The translations under genes and the position numbers were made by a program. This document shows, in pieces, positions 1 to 8,253 of a stretch of DNA of 64,000 nt. The DNA lies in the NCBI GenBank assembly GCA_045641625.1, contig JAZUHH010000081.1, positions 78,461 through 142,460 of the forward strand. Direction: 5' to 3'. The DNA comes from UBA1723 sp045641625 (GTDB lineage: Bacteria > Bacteroidota > Bacteroidia > Bacteroidales > Paludibacteraceae). Under the pieces are notes generated by a model, which ran no database searches, was not told the origin of the DNA, and saw only the letters and a program-made list of their open reading frames with translations. How positions within the stretch are numbered: position 1 is the stretch's first letter; each line of letters starts with the position of its first letter.

Positions 1-1
1 T

Positions 2-724
2 GCCCAGGCTAACGGAATAGACTTTCACAAGTCGAGTTTGAAGAAGGCTGTCTGCATAGGAGAGTCTATGAGAAATCCGGACTTTTCGCTGACTGCTTTG
101 AGCAAGAAGATAAACGAGCTTTGGCCGGAGCTTCATCTGTATGGAACTTATGCAAGTACGGAGATGCAGACCGGTTTCTCGGAGTGCGGGTATGGACTTG
201 GAGGACATCATCAGCCTGAACTGATAGTTGTCGAGTTCCTTGACGAGAACAATCAGCCGGTTGCGGACAACGAGCCTGGCGAGGTCACAATAACTCATTT
301 AGGTGTAGAGGGAATGCCTTTGATTAGGTTCAAGACAGGCGACATCTGCTACCATCACACTGAGCAGTGCAAGTGCGGAAGGAATACTATGAGGTTGAGC
401 GCAGTGCTTGGACGTCGCTCTCAAATGGTTAAGTATAAGGGAACTACGATCTATCCGCCAGCTTTGTTTGACGTTATTGACACAGTTCCGCAGGTTGTTA
501 ATTATGTTGTCAAGGTATCTACGAATTCGCTTGGAACGGATGATGTGACTCTGCTAGTCGGAACAGGCAGTCCGTCTGCTGAACTTGAGAAGATCATCAA
601 GGATAAGTATCGTGCCAAGGTGCGAGTAGCTCCGAATGTCGTCTTTATGACTCCTGCGGAAGTGGACAAGATTAGATTTCCGGAAATGAGCAGGAAGCCG
701 GTGAAATTTATAGACGAAAGATAG
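2..724 (+). CDS. Phenylacetate-CoA ligase family protein, C-terminal part (cut by window edge)
   Basis: The reading frame is open from base 2, so the gene begins upstream; a TTG at 38 is only an internal codon. Visible parts are the adenylate-forming signature YGTYASTEMQ, the PLIRFKTGDI motif that precedes the hinge, a CKCGRN segment typical of PaaK-like enzymes, and the C-terminal AMP-binding lid (LGRRSQMVKYKGTTIYP). The family activates aryl acids (phenylacetate or related arylacetates from aromatic amino acids) to CoA thioesters in the cytoplasm using ATP. Its exact substrate cannot be read from this fragment. It is the last gene before a roughly 130-base gap and points the same way as the MORN gene. 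Confidence 0.88.
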   Translation, partial: AQANGIDFHKSSLKKAVCIGESMRNPDFSLTALSKKINELWPELHLYGTYASTEMQTGFSECGYGLGGHHQPELIVVEFLDENNQPVADNEPGEVTITHLGVEGMPLIRFKTGDICYHHTEQCKCGRNTMRLSAVLGRRSQMVKYKGTTIYPPALFDVIDTVPQVVNYVVKVSTNSLGTDDVTLLVGTGSPSAELEKIIKDKYRAKVRVAPNVVFMTPAEVDKIRFPEMSRKPVKFIDER

Positions 725-858
725 TTTTTCCTACACATTTATCAACAATTTGTAAAAAAGTGGTCAAAAATTATCCTTGTTTAGAAAAAAGTTTCTAATT
801 TTGGACCGTTCATTGAAACTTATGTTAATTAGATAAGCAAGAAAAACACATAATAGTT

Positions 859-1329
859 ATGAAATTAAAGTTTTTCATATTAGCGTTAACAGCTCTAATG
901 TTGACTAGCGTAGATGCATTTTCTCAGTGTAAAGGAAAATGTAGAAATGGTAAGGGTGTCTATACTTTCGAGGATGGTGAGCAGTACGACGGTCAGTTCG
1001 TAGATGGTATGTTCGATGGTAAGGGTGTTTATACTTACAACTCTGGCGCAAAGTACACTGGAGAGTTCAAGGCAGGAAAGAGACATGGCAAGGGTACTTA
1101 TGTTTATCCAACTGGTGATATCTATGTAGGTGATTTCGTAGATGGTCTTCCAAGTGGTCAGGGTACATATAGCTTTGCTAATGGTGACAGATACGAGGGA
1201 GAGTTCCTTGAGGGAAAGCGTAACGGTCAGGGCGTTTACATCTTCTCAAGCGGTACTAAGCAGACTGGTATCTTCGAGAACTCTTACATGATCGAGGAGA
1301 TTTCTATCGAGCGTCCTAAGAAGAAGTAA
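859..1329 (+). CDS. Secreted MORN-repeat protein
   Basis: The 156-residue protein begins with a signal peptide (KLKFFILALTALMLTSVDAFS) and then carries about five tandem MORN repeats of the form G-x-G-x-Y-x-(F/Y)-x-x-G-x-x-Y-x-G-x-F, ending in a lysine-rich tail. MORN repeats fold as an extended beta sheet; in bacteria the family is mostly uncharacterised and is often periplasmic or envelope associated. A possible -7 box (TAATTTTG, 796-803) lies about 55 bases upstream, and a hairpin with a T-rich tail follows, so it is probably a single-gene unit. No enzyme domain is visible. The repeat assignment is strong; the function is unknown. Confidence 0.9.
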   Translation: MKLKFFILALTALMLTSVDAFSQCKGKCRNGKGVYTFEDGEQYDGQFVDGMFDGKGVYTYNSGAKYTGEFKAGKRHGKGTYVYPTGDIYVGDFVDGLPSGQGTYSFANGDRYEGEFLEGKRNGQGVYIFSSGTKQTGIFENSYMIEEISIERPKKK

Positions 1330-1358
1330 TTCTGGACTGCTTGATAATATAGGCATTG

Positions 1359-1390
1359 AAGACGGGGTTCGCTCCGTCTTTATTTTTTAT
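1359..1390 (+). terminator. Intrinsic terminator after MORN gene
   Basis: A 7-bp stem (aagacgg / ccgtctt) with an 8-base loop is followed by TATTTTTTAT, 30 bases after the MORN stop codon. Confidence 0.75.
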
Positions 1391-1408
1391 TACATTAAAT
1401 TATTGATT

Positions 1409-1672
1409 ATGGCTAAAGTAACGTATCAGTACGCACCTCAGAATGTGTGCAGCAAGTTGATGCAGATAGAACTTGACGAAGATACTCATATTATTTCTGA
1501 CGTTAAGATTATGGGCGGTTGCCCAGGTAATTTGTTGGGTATCTCTAAGATTGTGGTCGGTATGAAGGCAGAGGATGTGATTGCAAAGTTTAAAGGCAAT
1601 CCATGCGGTCCAAGGCCAACATCTTGTCCAGATCAGTTGGCTACCGCTTTGGAGCAGATGATAAGCAAGTAA
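1409..1672 (+). CDS. TIGR03905-type TSCPD domain protein
   Basis: This 87-residue protein ends with the signature RPTSCPDQLATAL and has the conserved GGCPGN turn in the middle, as in the TSCPD-domain family (TIGR03905). The same domain occurs at the C terminus of some B12-dependent ribonucleotide reductases. The free-standing version is common in Bacteroidota and Firmicutes and has no firm function; conserved cysteines suggest metal or redox chemistry. I take ATG 1409 (MAKVTYQY) rather than the upstream TTG at 1403. It sits between the terminator at 1359-1390 and a lipoprotein gene 36 bases downstream, with which it may be cotranscribed. Confidence 0.88.
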   Translation: MAKVTYQYAPQNVCSKLMQIELDEDTHIISDVKIMGGCPGNLLGISKIVVGMKAEDVIAKFKGNPCGPRPTSCPDQLATALEQMISK

Positions 1673-1708
1673 TTCGGATCATAGGATATTTTTTAAGGAC
1701 TAAGAGGA

Positions 1709-2134
1709 ATGAAGAGTTTGTTGTTTAAGTTGCTGTTCGGCTTTCTTGCTGCTATTGTCGCAAGCCTTTCTCTTGCTTCTTGCGACAATGATGTTTCAGG
1801 CCCCGGATATGCAGGTGCAGGAGAAATTGTCCAGCGTTACGAAGGGTTCTGGATATGCACCAATACTGAGGCAAAGGAAGGTTATGCTCCGCAGGGAACA
1901 ATGATGTATATCAACGCTTCTGGAGGCGTGACTTGGCAGAAGCCAAATGGCGAGACTGCAACAGGAATTTTCAGAATTCTGAACAGTGAATGGATGGAGG
2001 TAACCTATGCAGGAACTACTTATCGAGCAGAGTGGTGGGAAGATAGCGCACAAGGACTGATAACATTCAATGTAAATGGCATCCGAAAGGGAACAACTCC
2101 TTTTCCGTTTGATGGCAGATTCAAGAGACAATAA
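1709..2134 (+). CDS. Small lipoprotein of unknown function
   Basis: The N terminus is a lipoprotein signal: hydrophobic residues 4-22 followed by the lipobox LASC with Cys25 as the expected lipidation site. The mature part (about 117 residues) is rich in aromatic residues and short beta-type segments (GTMMYINASGGVTWQKPNGETATG, here split only to show its two halves), which resembles small lipocalin-like lipoproteins common in Bacteroidales. I do not recognise a named family. It is preceded closely by the TSCPD gene and followed by a strong bidirectional terminator. Confidence 0.8.
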   Translation: MKSLLFKLLFGFLAAIVASLSLASCDNDVSGPGYAGAGEIVQRYEGFWICTNTEAKEGYAPQGTMMYINASGGVTWQKPNGETATGIFRILNSEWMEVTYAGTTYRAEWWEDSAQGLITFNVNGIRKGTTPFPFDGRFKRQ

Positions 2135-2141
2135 TGATATA

Positions 2142-2180
2142 AAAAGGAAGTCGCAAGTATAAACCTTGCGACTTCCTTTT
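2142..2180. terminator. Bidirectional intrinsic terminator
   Basis: A perfect 16-bp stem (aaaaggaagtcgcaag / cttgcgacttcctttt) around a 7-base loop. Both strands have a run of T on leaving the stem, so it can end the lipoprotein transcript from the left and the short minus-strand transcript from the right. Confidence 0.92.
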
Positions 2181-2245
2181 TATCCATTTTGGGATTTTGT
2201 CACCTGTTTTGACTAGAGTTCGGTCAAGGAACTCAACTTTAGTTT

Positions 2246-2356
2246 CTATAGAACTCCGTTAACAGTAATTTTTTTGTATTCTCCTTGAACTGAACACAAA
2301 GTTGCAAAAGAGATCGTAGCTGTTGCTGAAAACACTATACATTTGTTGTCCCTCAT
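2246..2356 (-). CDS. Candidate 36-residue peptide with its own promoter
   Basis: Reading on the minus strand from ATG 2356 gives a 36-codon ORF (MRDNKCIVFSATATISFATL, then CSVQGEYKKITVNGVL). It has a basic start, a moderately hydrophobic centre and a possible LCS lipobox-like or signal-like segment around residues 20-22. It lies about 40 bases downstream of a consensus promoter (2397-2427) and ends before the bidirectional terminator at 2142-2180, so it would be carried by a short independent RNA of about 240 bases. I do not recognise the peptide. The RNA itself may be the functional product. Confidence 0.4.
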   Translation of the reverse strand: MRDNKCIVFSATATISFATLCSVQGEYKKITVNGVL

Positions 2357-2396
2357 ATATTCTTGTTTCAAAATGTTTTCACTTTCATATAAAGTG

Positions 2397-2427
2397 CAAA
2401 GATACCAAAATATGGCGAAGTTTCAAA
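2397..2427 (-). promoter_or_regulatory. Bacteroidota-type promoter, minus strand
   Basis: On the minus strand this reads TTTG, 19 bases, TATCTTTG, an exact match to the TTTG / TAnnTTTG housekeeping promoter consensus of Bacteroidota. It points away from the large minus-strand gene at 2629-3366 and into the 2142-2390 gap. The rest of 2428-2628 shows nothing I can identify. Confidence 0.75.
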
Positions 2428-2628
2428 ATGTTATAGGTGTCTCGATATGAATCGATGTTCTTTGCAGTTTAGTGCATCTTTTTGAGTCTCAAATATTTAG
2501 TTTGGGTAAATGTATAAGTCTATCACGATTTGCCTCTTGTTTGTTCTGATAAATGTTTAGGCGTGTGTCGTGATAATTTGAAAGGGGAAACACAAATAAT
2601 CTCATTTTTCACTACCGCATGCCGTCTG

Positions 2629-3366
2629 CTACATGTTTTTGTTCTCTGCCAGGTTAAGCAGGAACTGATAAACATCGGCACTCCAATTGTTCCTCCCAGA
2701 CAAGAGCACTGCATGCTCTTCGGTGTTAAAAGGCAGGTCGTTCACAGGCTCCCTGACTTCCTCAATGCTTGTGACATCCCGCATGTTCAAATCATTCACA
2801 TGTCGGCAGAAATACCATTCTCCTCGCGCATAGGCAGGTCCCTCGCTGTAATATGCGTCATCGCCGCCGAAAGCATGTGCGGCATCATAATGTGCCTCGT
2901 AAGTGTTTTCGAAAGGATACAGAATTCCTTGATAGCATACAAGCATCACCCCCTTGTAGCCGATAATTAGCCGGGTGACGTTAAAGGCAGACTGTATCTG
3001 CTTCTTGTCAATAGGTTTTTCCCTGCCATTGATAACTAGGCTGTAAACGTCCTTTTCACTGTCATAGTTCAGAAAATGACAGACTCCACCCACATAGGCA
3101 TATTTTCTTTGTCTCTCTCTGAAGAAATTGGGACTGCACAGAAGCTCGTTATTCGCCCAGTTGGCCGAGGCAGCATTCCTGACATCGGATTCGTTAACCT
3201 TCTTGTTGTCCTTTATATCGCTTTCTTTTTCTTTTGTGTTGACTTTCTTGTTGTCAGCCTCGCTCCATATTAGCTTGTGCAGGTCCCAAAGCAGTATGAC
3301 TATAAATGTAATAAATCCCAATAGCATGTCTATATATTTTATTTTAATAATCATTGAGTTTAACAA
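2629..3366 (-). CDS. Membrane-anchored protein of unknown function
   Basis: The 245-residue protein has one N-terminal membrane segment (residues about 10-29, IDMLLGFITFIVILLWDL), a lysine/aspartate/asparagine-rich linker (about 37-62), and a C-terminal domain with many Tyr, Trp and Cys. The linker repeats DNKKVN twice. I recognise no family. The start at 3366 could also be ATG five codons in. The gene stands alone, with about 245 bases on its 5' side that hold nothing I can identify. Orientation suggests the C-terminal domain is either cytoplasmic or periplasmic; this cannot be settled from sequence. Confidence 0.6.
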   Translation of the reverse strand: MLNSMIIKIKYIDMLLGFITFIVILLWDLHKLIWSEADNKKVNTKEKESDIKDNKKVNESDVRNAASANWANNELLCSPNFFRERQRKYAYVGGVCHFLNYDSEKDVYSLVINGREKPIDKKQIQSAFNVTRLIIGYKGVMLVCYQGILYPFENTYEAHYDAAHAFGGDDAYYSEGPAYARGEWYFCRHVNDLNMRDVTSIEEVREPVNDLPFNTEEHAVLLSGRNNWSADVYQFLLNLAENKNM

Positions 3367-3611
3367 AATGAATTGGTGCTCAGAAATGACGGATGCCCTT
3401 CTAAATTACAGTTCTTGCAATAAAATGGAAGAGGAACGGTCATTTGCCTTTCTTGAAAATTTTAGAAGACTAACTATTGATTACGAATCATAAGTTCAGA
3501 GCCTTCTGTAGCAATGATAGAATTGGTCCTCAGCTATTTGGTCTTTAATAAAACTTCCCATTAAAATTCAAATAGTTTTTCAAAAGGTGAACACAAAAGC
3601 TTCTTACAAAA

Positions 3612-5033
3612 CTATCTGTTTGTGTCATATACATGCCAGTTTAGCAGATAAACTCTTTGAGTGGCACGAGTGATGGCGGTGTATAGCCATCTGTAGTATT
3701 CGTAGTTTATCATGTCGGTTGTCAAATACCCGTTGTCAAGGAATACAGCAGACCATTGTCCGCCCTGAGCCTTGTGGCATGTTACGCAATATGCAAACTT
3801 TATTTGTAGGGCGTTCAGGTATGGGTCCTGTCGCATCTTCTTTCTTCTAGCTCTTAGGTCCGGTATGTCCATGTAGTCCTCTTCGACAGCAGAGAACAGA
3901 TTAGCCATCTGCTCCTGTGATAGGGAAGGGGAGTCGCTGGAAAGAGTGTCAAGCAAAACCTTGACCTCGAATTCTGTGTCGTAGTCGGGCAGAATAATCT
4001 CTACATCGGCAAATCGAAATCCGTAAAGTTCTGTTGTCCTTCTTACTCGCTTGACTCTGGCGGTGTCTCCGTTGGCAATGAAGTCAAGCCCTTCGATGTT
4101 CTGCGCCCAGAAGTAGTTGTTCTTGACTATCATGATAAGGTCTCCGCTAGACAGTTCGTCCTCTTTGTCAAGCACCTGGTTCCTGATTCCGAAATTGAAC
4201 TGGTTGGCTCGCTTGTTGGATCGTGTGATAATTATAGTGTCATCCTCTCCGTATTTGCTGTATGCAGAAGCGATGTCCTCTATCAAGGTTTCGGAAGTTA
4301 TTTTCATTATGTCCTTGTATCCGTCGGTCTCAAGTTCTGGGAACACTGTTACTGCCGCTGCGTCATAGAGCTTCACTCTCAGCATTGTTGCGTTATAGAG
4401 TATTCCGCTGTCGATCTTTTGTCTGACTACGGAGTTCAAGAGAGATTCGTAAACGCTGAATCCCATAGTTTTCATAAGGCTTGACTCCAGAGCCGGACTA
4501 TAGTCTCTGCCTATTGGCGGCAGCTGTGCATTGTCTCCGACGAACAATACCTGGCATCCGACAGTTCCGTCATAGACATATTCAAGCAGGTCGTTGAGCA
4601 GATTGCCCGAACCGAATGAGCCTTCTGCCTGGAAGTCGGTTATCATGGAAGCCTCGTCCACCACAAAAAGGGCGTCGCGGTACTTGTTGTAGTTCATGGA
4701 GAATTTTCCTCCCACCTCTCCGGCAATGTTCTGCCTGTATATCCATCGGTGGATAGTGTAGGCGGGCAGGTTGGAGTAGTCTGAAAGCACCTTTGCGGCC
4801 CTGCCTGTGGGGGCAAGCAGTACGACAGGTCTGTTAATGTCCTTCATTGCAGAGATCAGAGCACTTACCACGCTTGTTTTTCCAGTTCCGGCATAACCCC
4901 TCAGTATGAACAGGGATTCAGTCTCTCCTGACAGAGCAAACTCGGCAAGCTTTTTTATCGTGTCAGTCTGACAATCCGTTGGAGTATGCTGAAAATGAGA
5001 TAAAATCAGCTGTGTAAATGCTGGAATGTTCAT
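3612..5033 (-). CDS. RecD/Dda-like superfamily 1 DNA helicase
   Basis: This 473-residue protein has Walker A (GYAGTGKTS, about residues 45-53), a Walker B/motif II of the form VVDEASM (about 130-136), the Q-containing motif GDNAQLPPIG and the C-terminal UvrD_C_2-like block TCHKAQGGQW...AITRATQRVYLL. That order is typical of small RecD2/Dda-type 5'-3' helicases (AAA_30 plus UvrD_C_2). These unwind or remodel DNA in the cytoplasm. It lacks the long N-terminal helix-hairpin-helix region of full RecD2, which fits the short Bacteroidota family used as an accessory helicase. It is divergent from the operon at 5175. Confidence 0.9.
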   Translation of the reverse strand: MNIPAFTQLILSHFQHTPTDCQTDTIKKLAEFALSGETESLFILRGYAGTGKTSVVSALISAMKDINRPVVLLAPTGRAAKVLSDYSNLPAYTIHRWIYRQNIAGEVGGKFSMNYNKYRDALFVVDEASMITDFQAEGSFGSGNLLNDLLEYVYDGTVGCQVLFVGDNAQLPPIGRDYSPALESSLMKTMGFSVYESLLNSVVRQKIDSGILYNATMLRVKLYDAAAVTVFPELETDGYKDIMKITSETLIEDIASAYSKYGEDDTIIITRSNKRANQFNFGIRNQVLDKEDELSSGDLIMIVKNNYFWAQNIEGLDFIANGDTARVKRVRRTTELYGFRFADVEIILPDYDTEFEVKVLLDTLSSDSPSLSQEQMANLFSAVEEDYMDIPDLRARRKKMRQDPYLNALQIKFAYCVTCHKAQGGQWSAVFLDNGYLTTDMINYEYYRWLYTAITRATQRVYLLNWHVYDTNR

Positions 5034-5081
5034 TTTTTTACAATAAAAGTATTAAAATTTCTTTTTTTCCTTATATTTTTA

Positions 5082-5089
5082 TATTTTTG
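5082..5089 (+). promoter_or_regulatory. Possible -7 box upstream of the 5175 operon
   Basis: TATTTTTG fits the TAnnTTTG consensus and lies 86 bases before the start codon. There is no clean TTTG -33 box, only T-rich DNA, so confidence is moderate. Confidence 0.45.
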
Positions 5090-5174
5090 CCGTGCTATTA
5101 TTGTGACTATAGCAAAGTGCGTTCATTTCGGTGGCGCAATTTAGAAATAAAAATAATATAAAGAACAAAATAAC

Positions 5175-5900
5175 ATGAAAATTTTCAAAATTCTAATGCT
5201 CGTACTTTTGGTCGGCTGTTCAGCATTGTTGTCATACATGTGTTATGATAGCATCAACACTCCAATCGTATTCCAGGAGCAGAAAGAGCAGAGAGATGCA
5301 CAGGTAATCGCTAAGTTGATAGACATTCGTAAGGCTCAGATCGAGTACAAGAATGTTAACGGCAAGTACGCCGGAAACATCGACTCTTTGATTTATTTCG
5401 TAAAGAACGGTGAGTTGCCATTCGTAAGCAAGAAGGGTGAGTTGACAGACGAGCAGCTTGGCAAGGGACTTTCAGAGGTTAAGGCTTTGGCTTTCATCGC
5501 AATGTACAACGAGAATCCTGAGTTCAAGGGTCTTGCTGATACAGTCGCAAAGTACGAAATTGGTGATATGGCAGAGTTCTCTGAGAATTTCCGTCGTGAT
5601 ACAACTTACGTTAGCGTGCTTTCTCAGATTTTCCCTAAGGGTTACGATATCGACAACTTGAAGTACGTTCCTTTCGGAAACGGCGCAGTTTTCGAGGTTA
5701 GAGATTCTATCCATAAGACTAAGTCAGGTCTTCCTTTGCCTTTGTTCCAGGCTCAGACTCCTTTCTCGGTATATTTGTCTGACTTGAACAACCAGCAGAG
5801 ATACAATATCATCGACCAGGCTAAGAAGCTTGACAAGTATCCAGGTCTAAGAGTAGGTGATGTTGAGGTTCCTAACAACAACGCAGGTAACTGGGAGTAA
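5175..5900 (+). CDS. Membrane-anchored protein preceding DUF3822 (unknown function)
   Basis: The 241-residue protein has one N-terminal membrane segment (about residues 3-25, FKILMLVLLVGCSALLSYMC) and an extracytoplasmic part that begins with a charged helical stretch (QEQKEQRDAQVIAKLIDIRKAQ followed by YKNVNGKYAGN). This layout resembles pilin-like N termini in which a long helix continues from the membrane segment, but no prepilin cleavage site is evident. I recognise no named domain. It is the first gene of a tight operon with DUF3822, rsmD, chorismate mutase and folB, an arrangement common in Bacteroidales. Confidence 0.7.
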   Translation: MKIFKILMLVLLVGCSALLSYMCYDSINTPIVFQEQKEQRDAQVIAKLIDIRKAQIEYKNVNGKYAGNIDSLIYFVKNGELPFVSKKGELTDEQLGKGLSEVKALAFIAMYNENPEFKGLADTVAKYEIGDMAEFSENFRRDTTYVSVLSQIFPKGYDIDNLKYVPFGNGAVFEVRDSIHKTKSGLPLPLFQAQTPFSVYLSDLNNQQRYNIIDQAKKLDKYPGLRVGDVEVPNNNAGNWE

Positions 5901-5946
5901 TAACAATCATAGTCGAGTATCTCGCACGATTGATTTAATATAGTTT

Positions 5947-6792
5947 ATGCAGAAGAAAGTGCTTGAACATAAGTCATTCGACATTGCACAGACTCAAAAT
6001 AAAGTATTGTCCATTCGGGTTAGTCCGGATGGACTTTATTTTGTTGTGACTGACGAGGGCAAGGACAATCTTGTGCTCCATACTTCACGTATTATCGATC
6101 CGGCAAGAGGCGGACTCGATATTCTGGTGGAGGAGATGAAGAATGGCGATTTGCTTGGTCGTCCGTTTTTGAAGACAAATGTGTTCTATGAGACCGAGCA
6201 ATATACTCTGGTGCCTAAATTTGAACTTGAAAAGACCAAGGCTGAGGAGATAGCAAAGACCTGTTTCGGGGAAGAGAAGATGAAAGGCATGGTGGTCATG
6301 TGCGATGAGGTCTCGTTCACCAATTCAAGTGTGGTTTACACTGTCCTTGATTCAGACCTTGAAAGAATAAAGAGCTATTTTCCCGATGCAAGGATATTTC
6401 ACCATGTTCATGCGCCTCTGTATGGTGCGATGACAACTGCAAAGACAAAGGATTCCTATGCTTTGATCAACATAAACTCCTTCTTCTTTGACATTATCGT
6501 TGTAGAGAACGGTGCGATAAGGCTTTGTGGCGGCTACCGTTACAAGTCAACCGAGGAGTTCCTGTACTACGTGCTTGGAATAACTTCCACTCTGCATATC
6601 GACCCGTATGCCTTGAAGGTTCTTGTTGTTGGAGAGGTTGACGAATACTCTTCCATAGTAAAGAATCTGAACAAGTACCTTATGACATATTACCCGGATT
6701 CAATCAAGGGTGTGACTTTGAAGAAGCCGTTCTGCAAGGTCGATAATTTCCAGTATTATTTCACACTATTTTTATCTTCAGTATGCGTATAG
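5947..6792 (+). CDS. DUF3822 family protein
   Basis: The 281-residue protein opens with SFDIAQTQNKVLSIRVSPDGL and has the two-lobed layout of DUF3822 (a probable actin/ASKHA-like fold), including a second lobe starting near YALININSFFFDIIVVENG. No catalytic role is established for the family. It overlaps the start of rsmD by 10 bases, so the two are translationally coupled, and this gene pair is conserved in Bacteroidota. Family assignment rests on recognised sequence pattern and on the neighbour; the fold statement is inference. Confidence 0.8.
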   Translation: MQKKVLEHKSFDIAQTQNKVLSIRVSPDGLYFVVTDEGKDNLVLHTSRIIDPARGGLDILVEEMKNGDLLGRPFLKTNVFYETEQYTLVPKFELEKTKAEEIAKTCFGEEKMKGMVVMCDEVSFTNSSVVYTVLDSDLERIKSYFPDARIFHHVHAPLYGAMTTAKTKDSYALININSFFFDIIVVENGAIRLCGGYRYKSTEEFLYYVLGITSTLHIDPYALKVLVVGEVDEYSSIVKNLNKYLMTYYPDSIKGVTLKKPFCKVDNFQYYFTLFLSSVCV

Positions 6793-7319
6793 TCAGCGGA
6801 TCATTAAAGGGAAGAAAGATAAATCCCCCGGCAAATCTAAAGGCTCGTCCAACTACAGACATTGCCAAGGAGGGATTGTTCAACATACTTACAAACGAGG
6901 TTGATTTCGAGGAGATTACTGTGCTTGACATGTTCGGAGGTACAGGCGGAATCAGCTATGAGTTTGCATCCCGTGGTTGTCAGGGCATTACCTTGATAGA
7001 GATGAACCAGATCAACTTCAGCTTTATTAAAAAGACAATCAAGGAATTGGAATTGGACAATGTTATTGATGCAATAAAGGGAGATTCCTTCAAGTTCGTG
7101 GAGAGCAAGGCGGGCAAATATGACCTGATCTTTGCAGATCCCCCCTATGCTCACGAAAGGTTGGCAGAGATTCCTGCGCTTGTGTTCGAGAAGGACTTGC
7201 TAAAGGAAGACGGTATGCTTATACTGGAGCATCCAAAGGATTTCGAGTTCTCTGAGAACGAGCATTTCTATCGTCACCGCAACTACGGTCATGTAAATTT
7301 TACGTTCTTCAAAAAATGA
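6783..7319 (+). CDS. rsmD: 16S rRNA (guanine966-N2)-methyltransferase
   Basis: This 178-residue SAM-dependent enzyme starts with the family signature MRIVSGSLKGRKI, followed by RPTTDIAKEGLFNIL, the SAM-binding motif VLDMFGGTGGISYE (about residues 46-59) and the catalytic DPPY motif (FADPPYAH, about residues 120-127). RsmD methylates N2 of G966 in 16S rRNA on the assembled small subunit. Length is normal. Its start overlaps the DUF3822 gene by 10 bases. Confidence 0.95.
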   Translation: MRIVSGSLKGRKINPPANLKARPTTDIAKEGLFNILTNEVDFEEITVLDMFGGTGGISYEFASRGCQGITLIEMNQINFSFIKKTIKELELDNVIDAIKGDSFKFVESKAGKYDLIFADPPYAHERLAEIPALVFEKDLLKEDGMLILEHPKDFEFSENEHFYRHRNYGHVNFTFFKK

Positions 7320-7328
7320 TTCTCTGAT

Positions 7329-7619
7329 ATGAAGTGTAACAGTCTGGAAGAAGTTAGAAGCAATATCGACAGAATAGACAGCGCCATAATTCAGTTGATT
7401 GCTGAACGTGGAGAATATGTGTCTCAAGCTTCTGCATTCAAGAAGGATGAGGATGGCGTAAGAGATACAGGCCGCGTCGAAAAAGTAATTGCAAAAGTCA
7501 GGAACAAAGCAGAGGAATGTGGTGCTGACCCTGATATGGTTGAGGCTCTCTACAGAGATATGATTTCTCGTTTTGTAAATATGGAGATGTCTCAGTTTAA
7601 AGAAAGAAGTGCAAAGTAA
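7329..7619 (+). CDS. Monofunctional chorismate mutase (AroQ/PchB type)
   Basis: The 96-residue all-helical protein shows the AroQ pattern: VRSNIDRIDSAIIQLIAERGEYV in helix 1 (with the conserved Arg), a Lys in the FKKDE segment, and a C-terminal helix with DMVEALYRDMISRFVNMEM. Such proteins convert chorismate to prephenate, or isochorismate to salicylate plus pyruvate in PchB; the short stand-alone type here is more like the PchB branch. It sits 9 bases after rsmD and 11 bases before folB. The substrate (chorismate or isochorismate) cannot be settled by eye. Confidence 0.82.
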   Translation: MKCNSLEEVRSNIDRIDSAIIQLIAERGEYVSQASAFKKDEDGVRDTGRVEKVIAKVRNKAEECGADPDMVEALYRDMISRFVNMEMSQFKERSAK

Positions 7620-7630
7620 ATGAAGCGTTT

Positions 7631-7996
7631 ATGAAAACAAAGCGTACAATATCATTGGAAGGAGTCAAAGTCTATGCCTATCACGGAGTGCTTGAGAACG
7701 AGCGCAGGATAGGGACTGACTATATAGTTAATCTGAGGGTTGACTATGACTGGAGTGAGGCTGGCTATTCCGACTCGCTTGATGGCACTATAAATTACGC
7801 TTTGCTCTCGGATATTATCAGGGAAGAGATGGCAATACCTTCAAACCTTATTGAGCACGTTGCGCAGAGAATAGCAGACCATATTCATGCTGACTTCCCT
7901 AAAATCACAGCAATCAGCCTGGAGGTTAAGAAAATGGCTCCTCCGGTTGACGGACAGGTCGTTTCTTCTGCTGTCGGGTTGGATGTAGTTTACTAG
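7631..7996 (+). CDS. folB: Dihydroneopterin aldolase
   Basis: The 121-residue protein has the family opening ISLEGVKVYAYHGVLENER with the active-site Tyr-His-Gly, a NYALLSDIIREEM segment, the catalytic-region NLIEHVAQRIADHI (conserved Glu) and the C-terminal VKKMAPP. FolB cleaves 7,8-dihydroneopterin to 6-hydroxymethyl-dihydropterin and glycolaldehyde in folate synthesis. Length is typical. It is the last gene of the 5175-7996 operon; no clear terminator hairpin follows. Confidence 0.94.
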   Translation: MKTKRTISLEGVKVYAYHGVLENERRIGTDYIVNLRVDYDWSEAGYSDSLDGTINYALLSDIIREEMAIPSNLIEHVAQRIADHIHADFPKITAISLEVKKMAPPVDGQVVSSAVGLDVVY

Positions 7997-8183
7997 TTTG
8001 GAAGTGAAAAATAGCTCTTGTTTTTGTTGTATTCTGTTCATTTTTGTGTGAGTGGAGTGCATATAAATTGTATAAATTACGTCTTTGGTATAAAACTTCA
8101 GAAAAGTTTTCTTCGTTAATAATGGATAAAAAGCATTCGCTTATGTTTGAATAATCGTAAAAAGCGCATTTTTCTCAGATTTT

Positions 8184-8253
8184 TTTTTTTTAGCAATATC
8201 TTACTTTTTTTAGCAAGTTTATACATATCGTATTGCTAATCTTATTATCTTTG
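8184..8253 (+). promoter_or_regulatory. Capsule-operon promoter region with repeated TTAGCAA elements
   Basis: A -7 box TATCTTTG (8246-8253) lies 273 bases upstream of upxY. Just before it are TTAGCAATA (8190-8198), a second half-match TTAGCAAG (8210-8217, 20 bases later), and an exact inverted copy TATTGCTAA (8231-8239) ending six bases before the -7 box. This looks like an operator for a dimeric regulator. The flanking T10 run may also curve the DNA. No -33 TTTG at the right distance is seen, which fits a promoter that needs an activator. Confidence 0.5.
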
